64,000 nucleotides of DNA, taken from positions 1-64,000 of the forward strand of contig CAZPHH010000006.1 of NCBI GenBank assembly GCA_964586145.1, given 5' to 3'. This document shows, piece after piece, positions 1 to 8,032 of the stretch (its first letter is position 1; every line of letters begins with the position of its first letter). The notes beneath the pieces were generated by a model. The model had not been told where the DNA came from. It worked only from the letters and a program-made list of their open reading frames with translations, and did not search any database. The position numbers and the translations under genes are program-made. Source of the stretch: JAFGJQ01 sp964586145 (GTDB taxonomy: Bacteria; Planctomycetota; Phycisphaerae; UBA1845).

Positions 1-2
1 AC

Positions 3-446
3 GTCATCATAACCGCCAACGACGTGTCGAAGCTGCGCCCGGAGTTCACGCGGAAAGGCCGGATCGACGAGATCTACGGGATCCGCCTGCCGACCCAGCC
101 GGAACGCGTGGACATCTTCAGGATTCACCTGGGGCTCAAGAACCGGGACCCTTTGAAGTTCGACCTGGCGGCACTGTCAGAAGCCACGGAGGGCTACACG
201 GGGGCGGACGTGAAGGAGGTCGCGACCCTGGGCCTGAAGCTCGCGTTCCACGCCGGGAAGGAGCTGTCCATCGAACACCTGCTGGAATCCGCCCCGGAGA
301 TCCGTCCGTTATCGCTGACCGACCCCGAACGGGTCGCGGCCATGACGGATTGGCTGGATCGGCACGCGAAACCGGCGAGCAGGCGGGGCGACGATGGTCG
401 TGTCCACAAGAACGCTTCCCGCCGGAAGCGGTACGTGGCGGTGTGA
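3..446 (+). CDS. Ycf46-like AAA+ ATPase, C-terminal part (gene starts before the window)
   Basis: The reading frame is already open at base 3, so the gene is cut by the window edge; a GTG at 24 is only an internal codon. What is visible is the end of an AAA+ module: a sensor-1-like strand (VIITAND), the arginine-finger region (RKGRIDE), and the small helical lid domain with the YTGADVKE sensor-2-type helix. The spacing and the closing segment (DRHAKPAS) resemble the Ycf46/CDC48-like single-ATPase family of bacteria and plastids, whose exact role is poorly known. The last about 20 residues are basic and low-complexity, and the stop lies 14 bases before a run of 11 C, so the native C-terminus may have been altered by the rearrangement that follows. 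Walker A and B lie outside the window. Confidence 0.8.
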   Translation, partial: VIITANDVSKLRPEFTRKGRIDEIYGIRLPTQPERVDIFRIHLGLKNRDPLKFDLAALSEATEGYTGADVKEVATLGLKLAFHAGKELSIEHLLESAPEIRPLSLTDPERVAAMTDWLDRHAKPASRRGDDGRVHKNASRRKRYVAV

Positions 447-460
447 CGGCGTACGTTTCG

Positions 461-471
461 CCCCCCCCCCC
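461..471. repeat. Homopolymer of 11 C at a rearrangement junction
   Basis: Eleven consecutive C residues lie 14 bases after the stop of the AAA+ gene and 3 bases before the duplicated beta-helix fragment. On the minus strand this is a poly-G tract, the kind of sequence prone to replication slippage or to assembly error. Confidence 0.8.
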
Positions 472-474
472 GAG

Positions 475-710
475 CGGCTCGGGGTCGCCCAGGTCGTCGC
501 CGGCGTTCAGGTATTCGTACGCGCCCATGTCGACCGGGGGCCCGGTCCCGAGGAACCGGTCCCCCCGGGCCAAATCCAGCGGCAGCGGCTCATCCGTGTC
601 GCCGTCGCGGTCCACGTCAAACGTATCGTCCGGAACCGCGGCGTTGCACCCGGCATCGATGGCGGAGGAGCCGGAGGTCAGCCGCACATCGTCATCGGCC
701 GTGCCGAGGG
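475..710 (-). pseudogene. Remnant of a beta-helix (choice-of-anchor)/RHS gene, duplicate of 2716-2951
   Basis: Read on the minus strand this piece encodes DDDVRLTSGSSAID, the aspartate-rich DVDRDGD stretch and the MGAYEYL end motif of a right-handed beta-helix domain. It matches 2716-2951 base for base at a constant offset of 2,241 with scattered substitutions and no gap, so it is a diverged copy of the part of the RHS gene just before its YD region. Neither end continues into a recognisable protein: on one side is the C11 tract and the AAA+ gene, on the other an unrelated stretch. It is best read as what is left of an earlier cassette after recombination. Confidence 0.75.
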
Positions 711-815
711 TACATGAATCGTGCATCTCGGTGTGCCGGGAGATCTGTAAGAGCCCAGGGCAGGCAACCGCCCTGGACCAACCGGCCTTATTTCCGCACA
801 ATAGCATCCCCGTGC

Positions 816-1502
816 TTACGAACGCATATGCCAAATATACCAACCATTTCCCAATGGAACAAACCATTCGGAATCGCCAGGTACCCCGGCACCGACCACC
901 ACGTTGTCTGTACACTCAACGATGGTGTAATGCGCTGGGATGCCTTTAGGAAAGTAGACGATCCCTTTATACACACTACTGGGCACAATACCGGATGCGT
1001 AGACAGACACGCGAATGAACGGATGAGGTGTCCACTCCTGTTCGTAAGTCACGCGTTTCGCGCTTACGGTGCGCAGTAGCGAAAGATACTTGTCGTACCG
1101 ATTCGTCGTAGTCCCAACACAGGACAGGACGCGATCGGTAGCTACTGGAGACCGTGCGTATGATCGATCATCTCCCGACCACTGAGCGCCCTCTCTCCAG
1201 TAGCATCGGATGCGGTAATCATTCTCATCTCGAAGAGCGCAAAGAAAGTCCTCTCCAATGCCACGCAGAATTCGCTCTTCCATTATCATATTGCGCAACG
1301 CGCAAAAAACCTGCTCATGGCGATCGTATAACTGCCGTAATTCACCATCTTGGGGAAGAGATGAAGTCGGCACGCATTGGGGTAGCCGTGATGGCGTTAT
1401 CCACAGCAAAACGCCTCCCACGAAAAGAACCAGCAGAGCCGACAGCACCGACCAAAGCACAACGCGTTTCTTGTTGAGCGAACAGGCTGAGAGCTTGTCC
1501 AT
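816..1502 (-). CDS. Membrane-anchored hypothetical protein, candidate immunity protein
   Basis: The protein has 228 residues from the ATG at 1502, which is preferred over the ATG at 1568 because the latter overlaps the end of the upstream RHS gene. A basic N-terminus (LNKKR) is followed by one transmembrane segment at about residues 13-34, then a region of about 190 residues with several cysteines and tryptophans, predicted outside the cytoplasm. No family was recognised. It starts 38 bases after the stop of the toxin-tipped RHS gene and in the same direction. Its GC content (near 50% by eye) is much lower than the surrounding genes. Position and composition are those expected of an immunity gene acquired with a polymorphic toxin tip, but no immunity family motif was seen, so this is an inference. 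Confidence 0.6.
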   Translation of the reverse strand: MDKLSACSLNKKRVVLWSVLSALLVLFVGGVLLWITPSRLPQCVPTSSLPQDGELRQLYDRHEQVFCALRNMIMEERILRGIGEDFLCALRDENDYRIRCYWREGAQWSGDDRSYARSPVATDRVLSCVGTTTNRYDKYLSLLRTVSAKRVTYEQEWTPHPFIRVSVYASGIVPSSVYKGIVYFPKGIPAHYTIVECTDNVVVGAGVPGDSEWFVPLGNGWYIWHMRS

Positions 1503-1539
1503 ATCACACCACAAGATCAGGAGGAGCCTTTGTCTTGGC

Positions 1540-3318
1540 TCAGGGTTCAACATCGTAAATCTGATCACTCGGCGAACAGCCCGCAGTGCCGGGCGTCTTT
1601 AGCGCATCGATTTTGTCATTCACCTGAGCGCACAGGTCCGACCTGGTGACGAACGTTTTAGACCCAAGGGCGATTCCAATGCTGATAGCGGCTTTGTCGT
1701 CTGGTGAGTCTTTGCCCCCTGGACTTTCCGCATCTGCTCCACTCAAGAGCCCTTTGGGGTCAAAGCAACCCTTGGTACCCGTAAATCCGAAATTGATGTT
1801 CCCTGGCACGTCGCGCCCGACGCAGTGTCCGCAGAGCGTAACCGTAAAACCGCAAGTCCCTGTTCCGCACGTGGGGCATGCGCCAAACCCCGGTCTGACC
1901 TTGTAGTCCCATTCGCCATTTGGCTTCACCTTGTTCAGCCACTGTCCGATGCGCAATGCACAGGCACAGTCTTGGATAGCCGAAAAAGAGTTGCAGCACC
2001 AGAAGCGCATGCCCGACACAGGCTTAGTGTCCCCGTTGATGTTTAGCTCATCCACCAGCCAGTACGTCACATCAGCGCCACAGTTTCCGCCGGCCGGCTG
2101 AGTGGCGGCTTGCGTTCCATGTGGGTCGGTTCTCGTCGTTGCCGCACTGCCAAACGCTTCGTAGAGACTCGTCGAATCCGTGTACCCTAGTGGGTCGCGC
2201 TGCATGAACCGCCCATTCCCCGGATCGTAACCCCGCGCCCGGTAGTGGTAGGTCTGTTTCAGCCCACCCGCGAGCGGCAGTAGGTCCAAACGACGGCCGG
2301 TGAAGTAGTAGGGATTGCCGACGGGCGAATTCTCGACCGCCTGGGCACTGCCATCGTACATCGCCACTCTGCCGTACGTGTCGTACGTCGCGGCTTCGAC
2401 GATCGTGCCGGTTTCGTCCGTCAGGGCGGCCACGCTGTAGAGTTCCCTCGGCAGGTAGTAGTACTCCTGGCCGTTGGGCAGCCGCAGGAGCACCCGCTCG
2501 TCGATATACTGGCTGCCGTGGACGAAGCTCCGACGCGGAGCCTCGTCGGCGTCGGTTTCGAGCACCACGTTCTGCGCATCGTAATAGTACCGGGTCACTT
2601 CGACGTTGGCACCCCCGGAATCGACGATTCGTTCGATCCGCCGCCCCAAAGCATCGTACGTGAAGGCGATGTAGGCCGTGCCGGAGGGTTCCGGGGCCGG
2701 CGCCCCGGCGGGCGGCGGCTCGGGATCGCCCAGGCCGTCGCCGGGGTTCAGGTATTCGTAGGCGCCCATGTCGACCGTGGGGCCGGTCCCGAGGAACCGA
2801 TCCCCCCGGGCCAGATCCAGAGGCAACGGCTCATCCGCGTCCCCGTCCCGGTCCACGTCAAACGTATCGTCCGGAACCGCGGCGTTCGACCCAGTGTCGA
2901 TGGCGGAGGAGCCGGAGGTCAGCCGCACGTCGTCGTCCTCCGTGCCCAGGATGTCGTCGGCCCCGTCCGGATCGGCCAGCAAGGGGTCGCTGGCCGTGTT
3001 GTACGAGCCGCCCAGCCCACCGCTCGTCCAGCCTTCCACGCAACTGTAGGTCAACGAGAACGACACCGGCGACCACGTGTAAATCTGGGCCGTCTCTCCG
3101 GAGCTCCAGGTCGTGCTGTTGGCCCAGACAATCGCATTCGTCACATTGGCCGTCGCGCTCTCCACGTACACTCCACCGCCCAGAGCAACGTCACCGGCCA
3201 CGGACGCATTGCCGTACAGCGTGCAGTTGGTGTGCGTGGGGCACCGCAAGCGGTCCTTGAAGGCCCGGCCTACAAGCCCGCCGCGGCGGGGAAGGCCCGT
3301 GAACGGGCCTGAACACAA
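1540..3318 (-). CDS. 5'-truncated beta-helix/RHS protein with toxin-44-like C-terminal tip
   Basis: The open frame has 592 codons. Residues about 1-30 are translated from a palindromic intergenic repeat and are probably not native; homology begins near NCTLYGN, inside a right-handed beta-helix domain that ends with MGAYEYL (about 180). A YD/RHS region follows (FTYDALGRR, TYDTYGR), then the RHS core end (YRARGYDPGNGRF, RDPLGY, about 360-385). After this conserved border the GC content drops and the sequence changes to a cysteine-rich tip of about 190 residues with PNGEWDYK, PGNINFGFTG and DSPDDKAAISIG. This order is like the bacterial toxin 44 (Ntox44) family; I saw it by motif memory only. 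The signal peptide and the beginning of the gene are missing, so it may be a silent or displaced cassette. The next gene could be its immunity partner. Confidence 0.65.
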   Translation of the reverse strand: MCSGPFTGLPRRGGLVGRAFKDRLRCPTHTNCTLYGNASVAGDVALGGGVYVESATANVTNAIVWANSTTWSSGETAQIYTWSPVSFSLTYSCVEGWTSGGLGGSYNTASDPLLADPDGADDILGTEDDDVRLTSGSSAIDTGSNAAVPDDTFDVDRDGDADEPLPLDLARGDRFLGTGPTVDMGAYEYLNPGDGLGDPEPPPAGAPAPEPSGTAYIAFTYDALGRRIERIVDSGGANVEVTRYYYDAQNVVLETDADEAPRRSFVHGSQYIDERVLLRLPNGQEYYYLPRELYSVAALTDETGTIVEAATYDTYGRVAMYDGSAQAVENSPVGNPYYFTGRRLDLLPLAGGLKQTYHYRARGYDPGNGRFMQRDPLGYTDSTSLYEAFGSAATTRTDPHGTQAATQPAGGNCGADVTYWLVDELNINGDTKPVSGMRFWCCNSFSAIQDCACALRIGQWLNKVKPNGEWDYKVRPGFGACPTCGTGTCGFTVTLCGHCVGRDVPGNINFGFTGTKGCFDPKGLLSGADAESPGGKDSPDDKAAISIGIALGSKTFVTRSDLCAQVNDKIDALKTPGTAGCSPSDQIYDVEP

Positions 3319-3450
3319 CGCGGAGGACCCATCCTGTCCCTGCGGGACGGAAAGAAGATTGGGGGTGTTGGGCGGCGAAACCGGCCTTCAAAGGCCGGGC
3401 TATCCTCGCGCCGGCCTACGGCCGATCGACCGGCCCTCGAAGGGTCGGCC
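3268..3450. repeat. Cluster of GGCC-rich palindromes upstream of the truncated RHS gene
   Basis: Several near-perfect inverted repeats lie close together, the clearest at 3381-3398 (arms CCGGCCTT and AAGGCCGG with a 2-base loop) and another near 3430-3450. They invade the first codons of the open RHS frame and fill the 284-base gap to the next gene, in which I see nothing else. Confidence 0.55.
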
Positions 3451-3602
3451 AGACAGAAGAAACGGGAGACCCGAACGGATGGTCGGCGAGGCGGACCCTG
3501 CACGACTTTGCCGCTTCGTCGCTCCGTCGCTTGGGTTGCGGACACAGCCCGCGCCTCGAGCAGTCGTCGCCGGCCACTGCCGGTGCCCGTCGTCCCCCGC
3601 GC

Positions 3603-4622
3603 CTACTCCGGCGCAGGGCGGGGGATCTGGCCCTCGGCCAGTTCGCACAGGCGGGTCAGACACGCGTTGCGACCGTCCGGGGGGGCGTGGAACCGCGCGA
3701 CGCCCAGATCATGCGTTGCATCGCGGTGCTTGTCGTGCAGAGCCAGCAGGAACGCCGCCACCGCGGCCGACAGCTCCCGGTCCGTTTCCTTGCCGGCCAC
3801 GACCGGGCCGTCGTCGACGGACTGAATCGGCAGGGGCTCCGTACGGCCCAGAATGCGGAACTGATCCTTGCTGAAGCGCGGCAGCGGCAGAAGCCGGCCG
3901 CCCGTCTCCGCATACGCCATGTACTCGGATTCCTCGATCACGCCGGCGGCCGTGCCCAGGTTGCCGAGGTTCAGTCCGTAGATGATCTCCTTGGCCGCCT
4001 CTTCGGAACTGACGTGGTGTTGCAGGCTTCCGGGCAGCGGGAGAAGTTCCTTGGCCAGATCGGCTTCCGCAATGCCCGCCTTCAGGAGCGTCTCACGCGC
4101 TGCGAGGTCCAGCACGGGGTCCCCTTTCGGGCCGAACGCAAATCGCCGCTGCTTCAGGTCGCCGATGCCCTGGACGTGAGACGCCGCGGCCGTGACGATC
4201 AGGCCTCGGCGTACGCCGCCCTCCGAGAGTGCCAGCACCGGGCCCGCCTCGCCGTCCTTGAGCATCTCCAGGTAATCGACGGCCGGCAGCCACGCGAAAT
4301 CGATGCGCCCCGACCGAAGGTGGGCGGCGATCTGGAACGGCTCCATCGGCTCCACCACCACCGGCCGCTTCAGCTTCCGCGAGAGCTGGTTCTCCAATTC
4401 GTACCAGGGCGGGTGCTCCAACTGAAGCCAGCGAATCGGATTCAGCACCGAGTCCGACGACTCGTCGGGAGCGGCGATACCGATCCGAACCGGATCGCCG
4501 GTAAGGAAGAGCGGCTTGGCCGCGAACGGCGCTGAGACGGTTCGCGAGAACGTGGTTTCCGTGCAGCCGATGATGCAGGTAACTCCGGCCAAGGCCAGAA
4601 TCGCAGCGATCCATCGCGCCAT
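3603..4622 (-). CDS. PhnD/TauA-like periplasmic substrate-binding lipoprotein
   Basis: The product has 339 residues from the ATG at 4622, chosen because it opens a lipoprotein signal peptide (MARWIAAILAL...CIIGC) with the lipobox cysteine near residue 20; upstream in-frame codons look non-coding. The body has the fold pattern of phosphate/phosphonate-type ABC binding proteins (PhnD family): VRIGIAAP strand, a helix with ELENQLSRKLKRPV, then the hinge strand with RIDFAWLPAVDY, GLIVTA, and a region resembling the SxxG/RxxxxL helix of the second lobe. No ABC permease or ATPase gene lies next to it, so it may act with a remote transporter or as a sensor domain. The ligand cannot be told from the sequence. 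It runs in the same direction as the preceding secreted protein gene but with a 140-base gap. Confidence 0.65.
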   Translation of the reverse strand: MARWIAAILALAGVTCIIGCTETTFSRTVSAPFAAKPLFLTGDPVRIGIAAPDESSDSVLNPIRWLQLEHPPWYELENQLSRKLKRPVVVEPMEPFQIAAHLRSGRIDFAWLPAVDYLEMLKDGEAGPVLALSEGGVRRGLIVTAAASHVQGIGDLKQRRFAFGPKGDPVLDLAARETLLKAGIAEADLAKELLPLPGSLQHHVSSEEAAKEIIYGLNLGNLGTAAGVIEESEYMAYAETGGRLLPLPRFSKDQFRILGRTEPLPIQSVDDGPVVAGKETDRELSAAVAAFLLALHDKHRDATHDLGVARFHAPPDGRNACLTRLCELAEGQIPRPAPE

Positions 4623-4762
4623 TGTGAAACTCCATCGCCCGTTGCGGGCGCACTCACCGGCCGTCCGAACCGCGAACGACCGCGGCCGAAAGTGTAGCTC
4701 TGCGGACCGCCACTCGCAATCCGAAGGGCCGCCCGCGGCGGACATGCGGACGCGCGGCGGAA

Positions 4763-5662
4763 TCAGAAGTCTTCCACGTAGAAGGGGCCGCCGATCTTCT
4801 CATGCACTTCGATGTTGTTCCGAATGACCAGCGACTGGCGCCAGATGCGAATCGTGCCCTTGCCGCCGGCATCATCCCAGGATTCCGGCTCAACCGTGTT
4901 TTTGATGAGCTCGACGAGCTTCTCGAGGTTCTCCTCGACGCTGCCTTCCTGTCCCGTCCCCTGGCCGGCTCCCCCTCCTCCCTGGCCGCCAAAGCCGCCC
5001 CCGCCAAAGCCGCCGCCCAAGCTCCCTCCCCCGAGGTCTCCTCCACCCAACCCGCCGCCGCCCAGACCGCCGCCGCCGAATCCGCCGCCTCCGCCCAGGC
5101 CACCGCCGCCGAATCCGCCGCCTCCGCCCGCGGGACCGACGTTCGGGGTCGGAAAGTCCGGCACAGGGAACACGAGGTCCGCCACGTCGTACACGCGAGT
5201 GTGCAGCTTGCGGTTGAATTCCTCCCGCGTGGATATCTTCAGCGTATTGCCCTGCCCGCGCCAGCGCACGGTGTCTCCCTCCCCCACCTGCTCCAGGACC
5301 GCCGTCAAAATGGACGCAACCGTCACGCCCCGCAGACGCAGCGTCACCGGGGTGTCCCGGTCGATTCCCACGGTTTCCAACGCACGCCACGACACCACCA
5401 CGTTCACCGGCGCCAAACTTTCCAGCCACTCGACGACGTTGCCGAGCGTCTGGTCTTCCCAGTTGATCGCGTCGACGCGTAGCTTGAGAAGCTGAACCAC
5501 AGGGGCATCCATTCGCGTCCTCACACGCGGTGCGGTGCGCCCCGCCGGAGGAGACGCGGACGAACGCTCATTCTTGACACGCGTGCCGGATGTCGTCTGG
5601 GCGTCGGCCGCTGCGGCCAACCAGAACACGAGGGCCAAAGCGGCTGCCATGGTTCGAGGCAT
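4763..5662 (-). CDS. Secreted secretin-N0/N1-like protein with long glycine-rich linker
   Basis: The 299-residue product begins with a signal peptide (cleavage likely after ADA, residue 21); an AGGAGGT ribosome-binding site lies 8 bases before the ATG. Residues about 55-160 resemble an STN/secretin N0 domain (DQTLGNVVEWLE, VTLRLRGVTVASIL, NTLKIST). A glycine-rich tract of about 60 residues (GGGGFGGGGLGG-type) follows, then a short C-terminal half-domain (GTIRIW...LVIRNN) of the N1 type seen in the two huge secretin proteins of this window. It has no secretin barrel. Family knowledge suggests a periplasmic partner of a secretion or pilus machine; the function is not established. The GC-rich glycine tract could be prone to length change. 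Confidence 0.6.
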   Translation of the reverse strand: MPRTMAAALALVFWLAAAADAQTTSGTRVKNERSSASPPAGRTAPRVRTRMDAPVVQLLKLRVDAINWEDQTLGNVVEWLESLAPVNVVVSWRALETVGIDRDTPVTLRLRGVTVASILTAVLEQVGEGDTVRWRGQGNTLKISTREEFNRKLHTRVYDVADLVFPVPDFPTPNVGPAGGGGGFGGGGLGGGGGFGGGGLGGGGLGGGDLGGGSLGGGFGGGGFGGQGGGGAGQGTGQEGSVEENLEKLVELIKNTVEPESWDDAGGKGTIRIWRQSLVIRNNIEVHEKIGGPFYVEDF

Positions 5663-6252
5663 GAGGGTGACCTCCTGAAGCCAAACGGGGCGGGCATGCC
5701 GTGGCTCTGCACGGATCCACCATGATCTATGCAGCAGAACCTCGCACGTGTGCAGTTATCGTACACCGCCACCCCCTGCGGATTCAACTGATTGCGTAAC
5801 GCCCTGCCCCCGCCTACCGCCCTCGCGTCCCAAGCAATTTCCACTCCGCGCCTGGCAGGTTTGGCGACTCCGGTTTCCGTGTGCAGGCCTAACCATATGC
5901 ATGTGACAGACTTGCGAGTCGACCACCGCTCCCGGGCGCCCCTGTTCCGGCCACATTCCCCAATGTCCGGAAAAAACTTGACAGGGTGTGTGCAAAAATG
6001 GACAATTGCCAGAACCTCGCAGTATGCGTCATGGATGGACGCGCACACGAGGTTTCGCATTGAGAAGCCCACTCACCAATCCATCCCCCATGGGTTGGTT
6101 CCCCCCAAGGCCCGGTTCACCCCGCCGGGCCTACTTGATTCCTGGGCATGGATTACAGCCAGAATGCGAGAAGTTGCCTGAGGATTTAATTCGTGGCTGT
6201 CGGATTGTGACGTAGCCACCCGCCACCCGGCCCCGCCCAGCCGCGCCCCAGC
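5663..6252. other. Intergenic region between divergent genes
   Basis: No gene was found in these 590 bases. The region holds the divergent promoters for the secreted N-domain gene and the Isc operon, and a hairpin near 6109-6132 (AGGCCCGG with CCGGGCCT) that lacks a T-run and belongs to the dispersed palindromes. A sigma-70-like pair (TTGACA at 5978, GACAAT at 6001, 17-base spacer) points to the right but has no clear gene just downstream. Confidence 0.5.
5758..5787 (-). promoter_or_regulatory. Candidate promoter for the N-domain secreted protein
   Basis: On the minus strand TTGAAT (5782-5787) and TACGAT (5758-5763) are separated by 18 bases, about 100 bases before the ATG at 5662. The match to the sigma-70 consensus is moderate. 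Confidence 0.3.
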
Positions 6253-6281
6253 TTGAAATAGTACTTTAGGGGTGCTATATA
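6253..6281 (+). promoter_or_regulatory. Isc operon promoter with overlapping Rrf2-type operator
   Basis: TTGAAA (6253-6258) and TATATA (6276-6281) are 17 bases apart, 30 bases before the Rrf2-family ATG at 6311. An inverted repeat, ATAGTAC (6258-6264) and GTGCTAT (6272-6278), sits exactly between and across the two promoter boxes. Its ATAG...CTAT ends resemble the outer arms of type-1 IscR sites. Binding here would block RNA polymerase, so negative autoregulation is likely. Confidence 0.6.
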
Positions 6282-6310
6282 TTGGCCGTCAGGATTCGAG
6301 CAGCGTTCGG

Positions 6311-6760
6311 ATGTTCACGTTGACGCGAAAAACCGAGTACGCGCTGATCGCGCTGTCCCACTTGGCGGCCGAGGAGGACCGGCTCGCCAGTGCGCGGGAG
6401 ATCGCGGACGAGTATCGCCTTCCGCTGCCCGTGCTGACGAACGTGCTCAAGATGCTCAACCGTTGTGGGATTGTGGTAAGCGAGCGTGGCGCCAAGGGCG
6501 GTTACCGGCTGGCCCAGGATCCGCATCAGATTTCGCTGGCACAACTGATTCGCGCGGTGGAAGGGCCGACACGGCTGGTTCGATGTACCGGCGGCCACTC
6601 CGGTCCGCCCCGTCGAAGCTGCGAGCTGATCTCACACTGCCCGGTTCGACCCGCCGTGCTGAAGGTCCATCAGCGAATGCAGCGGTTTCTGGAAAGCGTC
6701 TCCGTCGGCGAGATCGTGGCGGAAGGAACGAACCGAAGCGTATCAGAGGCCAAGGCTTAG
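6311..6760 (+). CDS. Rrf2-family (IscR-like) Fe-S-sensing transcriptional regulator
   Basis: The 149-residue protein starts at the ATG at 6311 (MFTLTRKTEYAL, the standard Rrf2 opening). It has the winged-helix domain over residues 1-70 (REIADEYRLP, VLKMLNRCGIV, GAKGGYRLA) and a cysteine cluster C92, C104 and C110, close to the three-cysteine cluster by which IscR holds a [2Fe-2S]. The spacing (x11, x5) differs from E. coli IscR. It is the first gene of an operon with iscS (10 bases downstream), iscU and a ferredoxin, so it most likely represses this operon when it carries a cluster. The palindrome in its own promoter is the probable target. Identity as IscR rather than another Rrf2 member rests on context. 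Confidence 0.85.
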   Translation: MFTLTRKTEYALIALSHLAAEEDRLASAREIADEYRLPLPVLTNVLKMLNRCGIVVSERGAKGGYRLAQDPHQISLAQLIRAVEGPTRLVRCTGGHSGPPRRSCELISHCPVRPAVLKVHQRMQRFLESVSVGEIVAEGTNRSVSEAKA

Positions 6761-6770
6761 GAGTTCGGGA

Positions 6771-7976
6771 ATGGCCCGGGTTTATCTGGACAACAACGCG
6801 ACCACTCCCCTCGATCCTCGCGTGCTCGACGCGATGATGCCGTACCTGGCGGACCGGTTCGGCAACGCCGCGAGCCGAAGCCACGCGTTTGGGTGGGAAG
6901 CGGAGGAGGCCGTTGAGAAGGCCCGCGAGCAGGTGGCCGGCCTGATCGGGGCGGAATCACCCAAGGAGATTGTCTGGACCAGCGGAGCGACGGAGAGCAA
7001 CAACATCGTCCTGAAAGGCGTGTCGACCATGTACGCCGAGCAGGGCCGCCACATCATCACGCAACGGACGGAACACAAGGCCGTGCTGGACCCCTGCCAG
7101 TACCTGGAAACACAGGGGTTTTCCGTGACGTGCCTCGGTGTGGATTCGGGGGGTCGAATCCGACTGGACGAACTGGAGGCGGCCATCCGGGACGACACGA
7201 TCCTCGTGTCCATCATGTTCGCGAATAACGAGATCGGCACCATTCAGCCGATCGCGGAGATCGGGCGGTTGTGCAAATCGCGAGGCGTGCTTTTCCACAC
7301 GGACGCCACGCAGGCCTTCGGCAAGGCGCCAATCGACGTGCAGGCGATGGGCATCGACCTGCTGAGCTGCTCGGGCCACAAGATCTACGGTCCGAAAGGC
7401 GTCGGCGCGTTGTATGTTCGTCGGCGGGCCCCGCGGGTCCGGTGCCGGCCGCTCTTTCACGGAGGCGGGCACGAACGCGGCTTCCGGTCGGGCACGCTGA
7501 ACGTGCCGGGCATCGTGGGCCTGGGGCAGGCGGCGGCGCTGGCCGGCGCGGAGATGGACGCCGACGCCGAGCGCATCGGCGTCCTGCGCGACCGCCTGTG
7601 GGCGGGGCTGCACGATCGGATCGAGCCCATCACCCGCAACGGGGACCCACAGCACTGCCTTCCGAACACGCTGAACCTGAGCGTGCATTACGTGGAAGGC
7701 GAGGGGCTGATGATGGCCTGCAAAGACCTGGCTTTCTCCAGCGGCAGCGCGTGTACCAGCGCGTCCCTGGAACCGAGCCACGTGCTCAAGGCCCTGGGCG
7801 TGGCGGCTGACGTGGCCCCGAGTTCAATTCGCCTGTCACTGGGTCGATTCAACACGGCCGACGAGGTGGAGACGGCCATCGACCAGATCACGCGGGCGGT
7901 GGAGCGACTGCGGGCGATGAGCCCGACGTATGAGATGGCGGTACAGGCCGGCAGCTTGCAGCGAAGGACGGGATAG
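6771..7976 (+). CDS. iscS: Cysteine desulfurase (IscS/NifS type)
   Basis: This PLP enzyme takes sulfur from cysteine for Fe-S cluster assembly. The protein has 401 residues, as usual for group I desulfurases. Landmarks are the N-terminal YLDNNATTP, the PLP-binding HTDATQ and the Schiff-base lysine K204 in SGHKIYGPKG. The mobile catalytic loop carries C328 in SSGSACTS, with the long group I loop; both positions are nearly the same as in E. coli IscS. The start is supported by spacing to the upstream regulator (10 bases). It is followed by iscU after about 55 bases. The last 20 residues are not conserved and lack the E. coli-type C-terminal tail. Confidence 0.93.
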   Translation: MARVYLDNNATTPLDPRVLDAMMPYLADRFGNAASRSHAFGWEAEEAVEKAREQVAGLIGAESPKEIVWTSGATESNNIVLKGVSTMYAEQGRHIITQRTEHKAVLDPCQYLETQGFSVTCLGVDSGGRIRLDELEAAIRDDTILVSIMFANNEIGTIQPIAEIGRLCKSRGVLFHTDATQAFGKAPIDVQAMGIDLLSCSGHKIYGPKGVGALYVRRRAPRVRCRPLFHGGGHERGFRSGTLNVPGIVGLGQAAALAGAEMDADAERIGVLRDRLWAGLHDRIEPITRNGDPQHCLPNTLNLSVHYVEGEGLMMACKDLAFSSGSACTSASLEPSHVLKALGVAADVAPSSIRLSLGRFNTADEVETAIDQITRAVERLRAMSPTYEMAVQAGSLQRRTG

Positions 7977-8032
7977 ATTGGGTCGTCGGTATCCGCAAGG
8001 GCCGACCACCGCGATACGGAGTGAGATGCGCG

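Noticed and set aside
5978..6006. TTGACA-17-GACAAT promoter-like pair
   Set aside because: The better promoter for the Isc operon is at 6253-6281, and no gene starts just behind this pair; an unknown small RNA cannot be excluded but is not supported.
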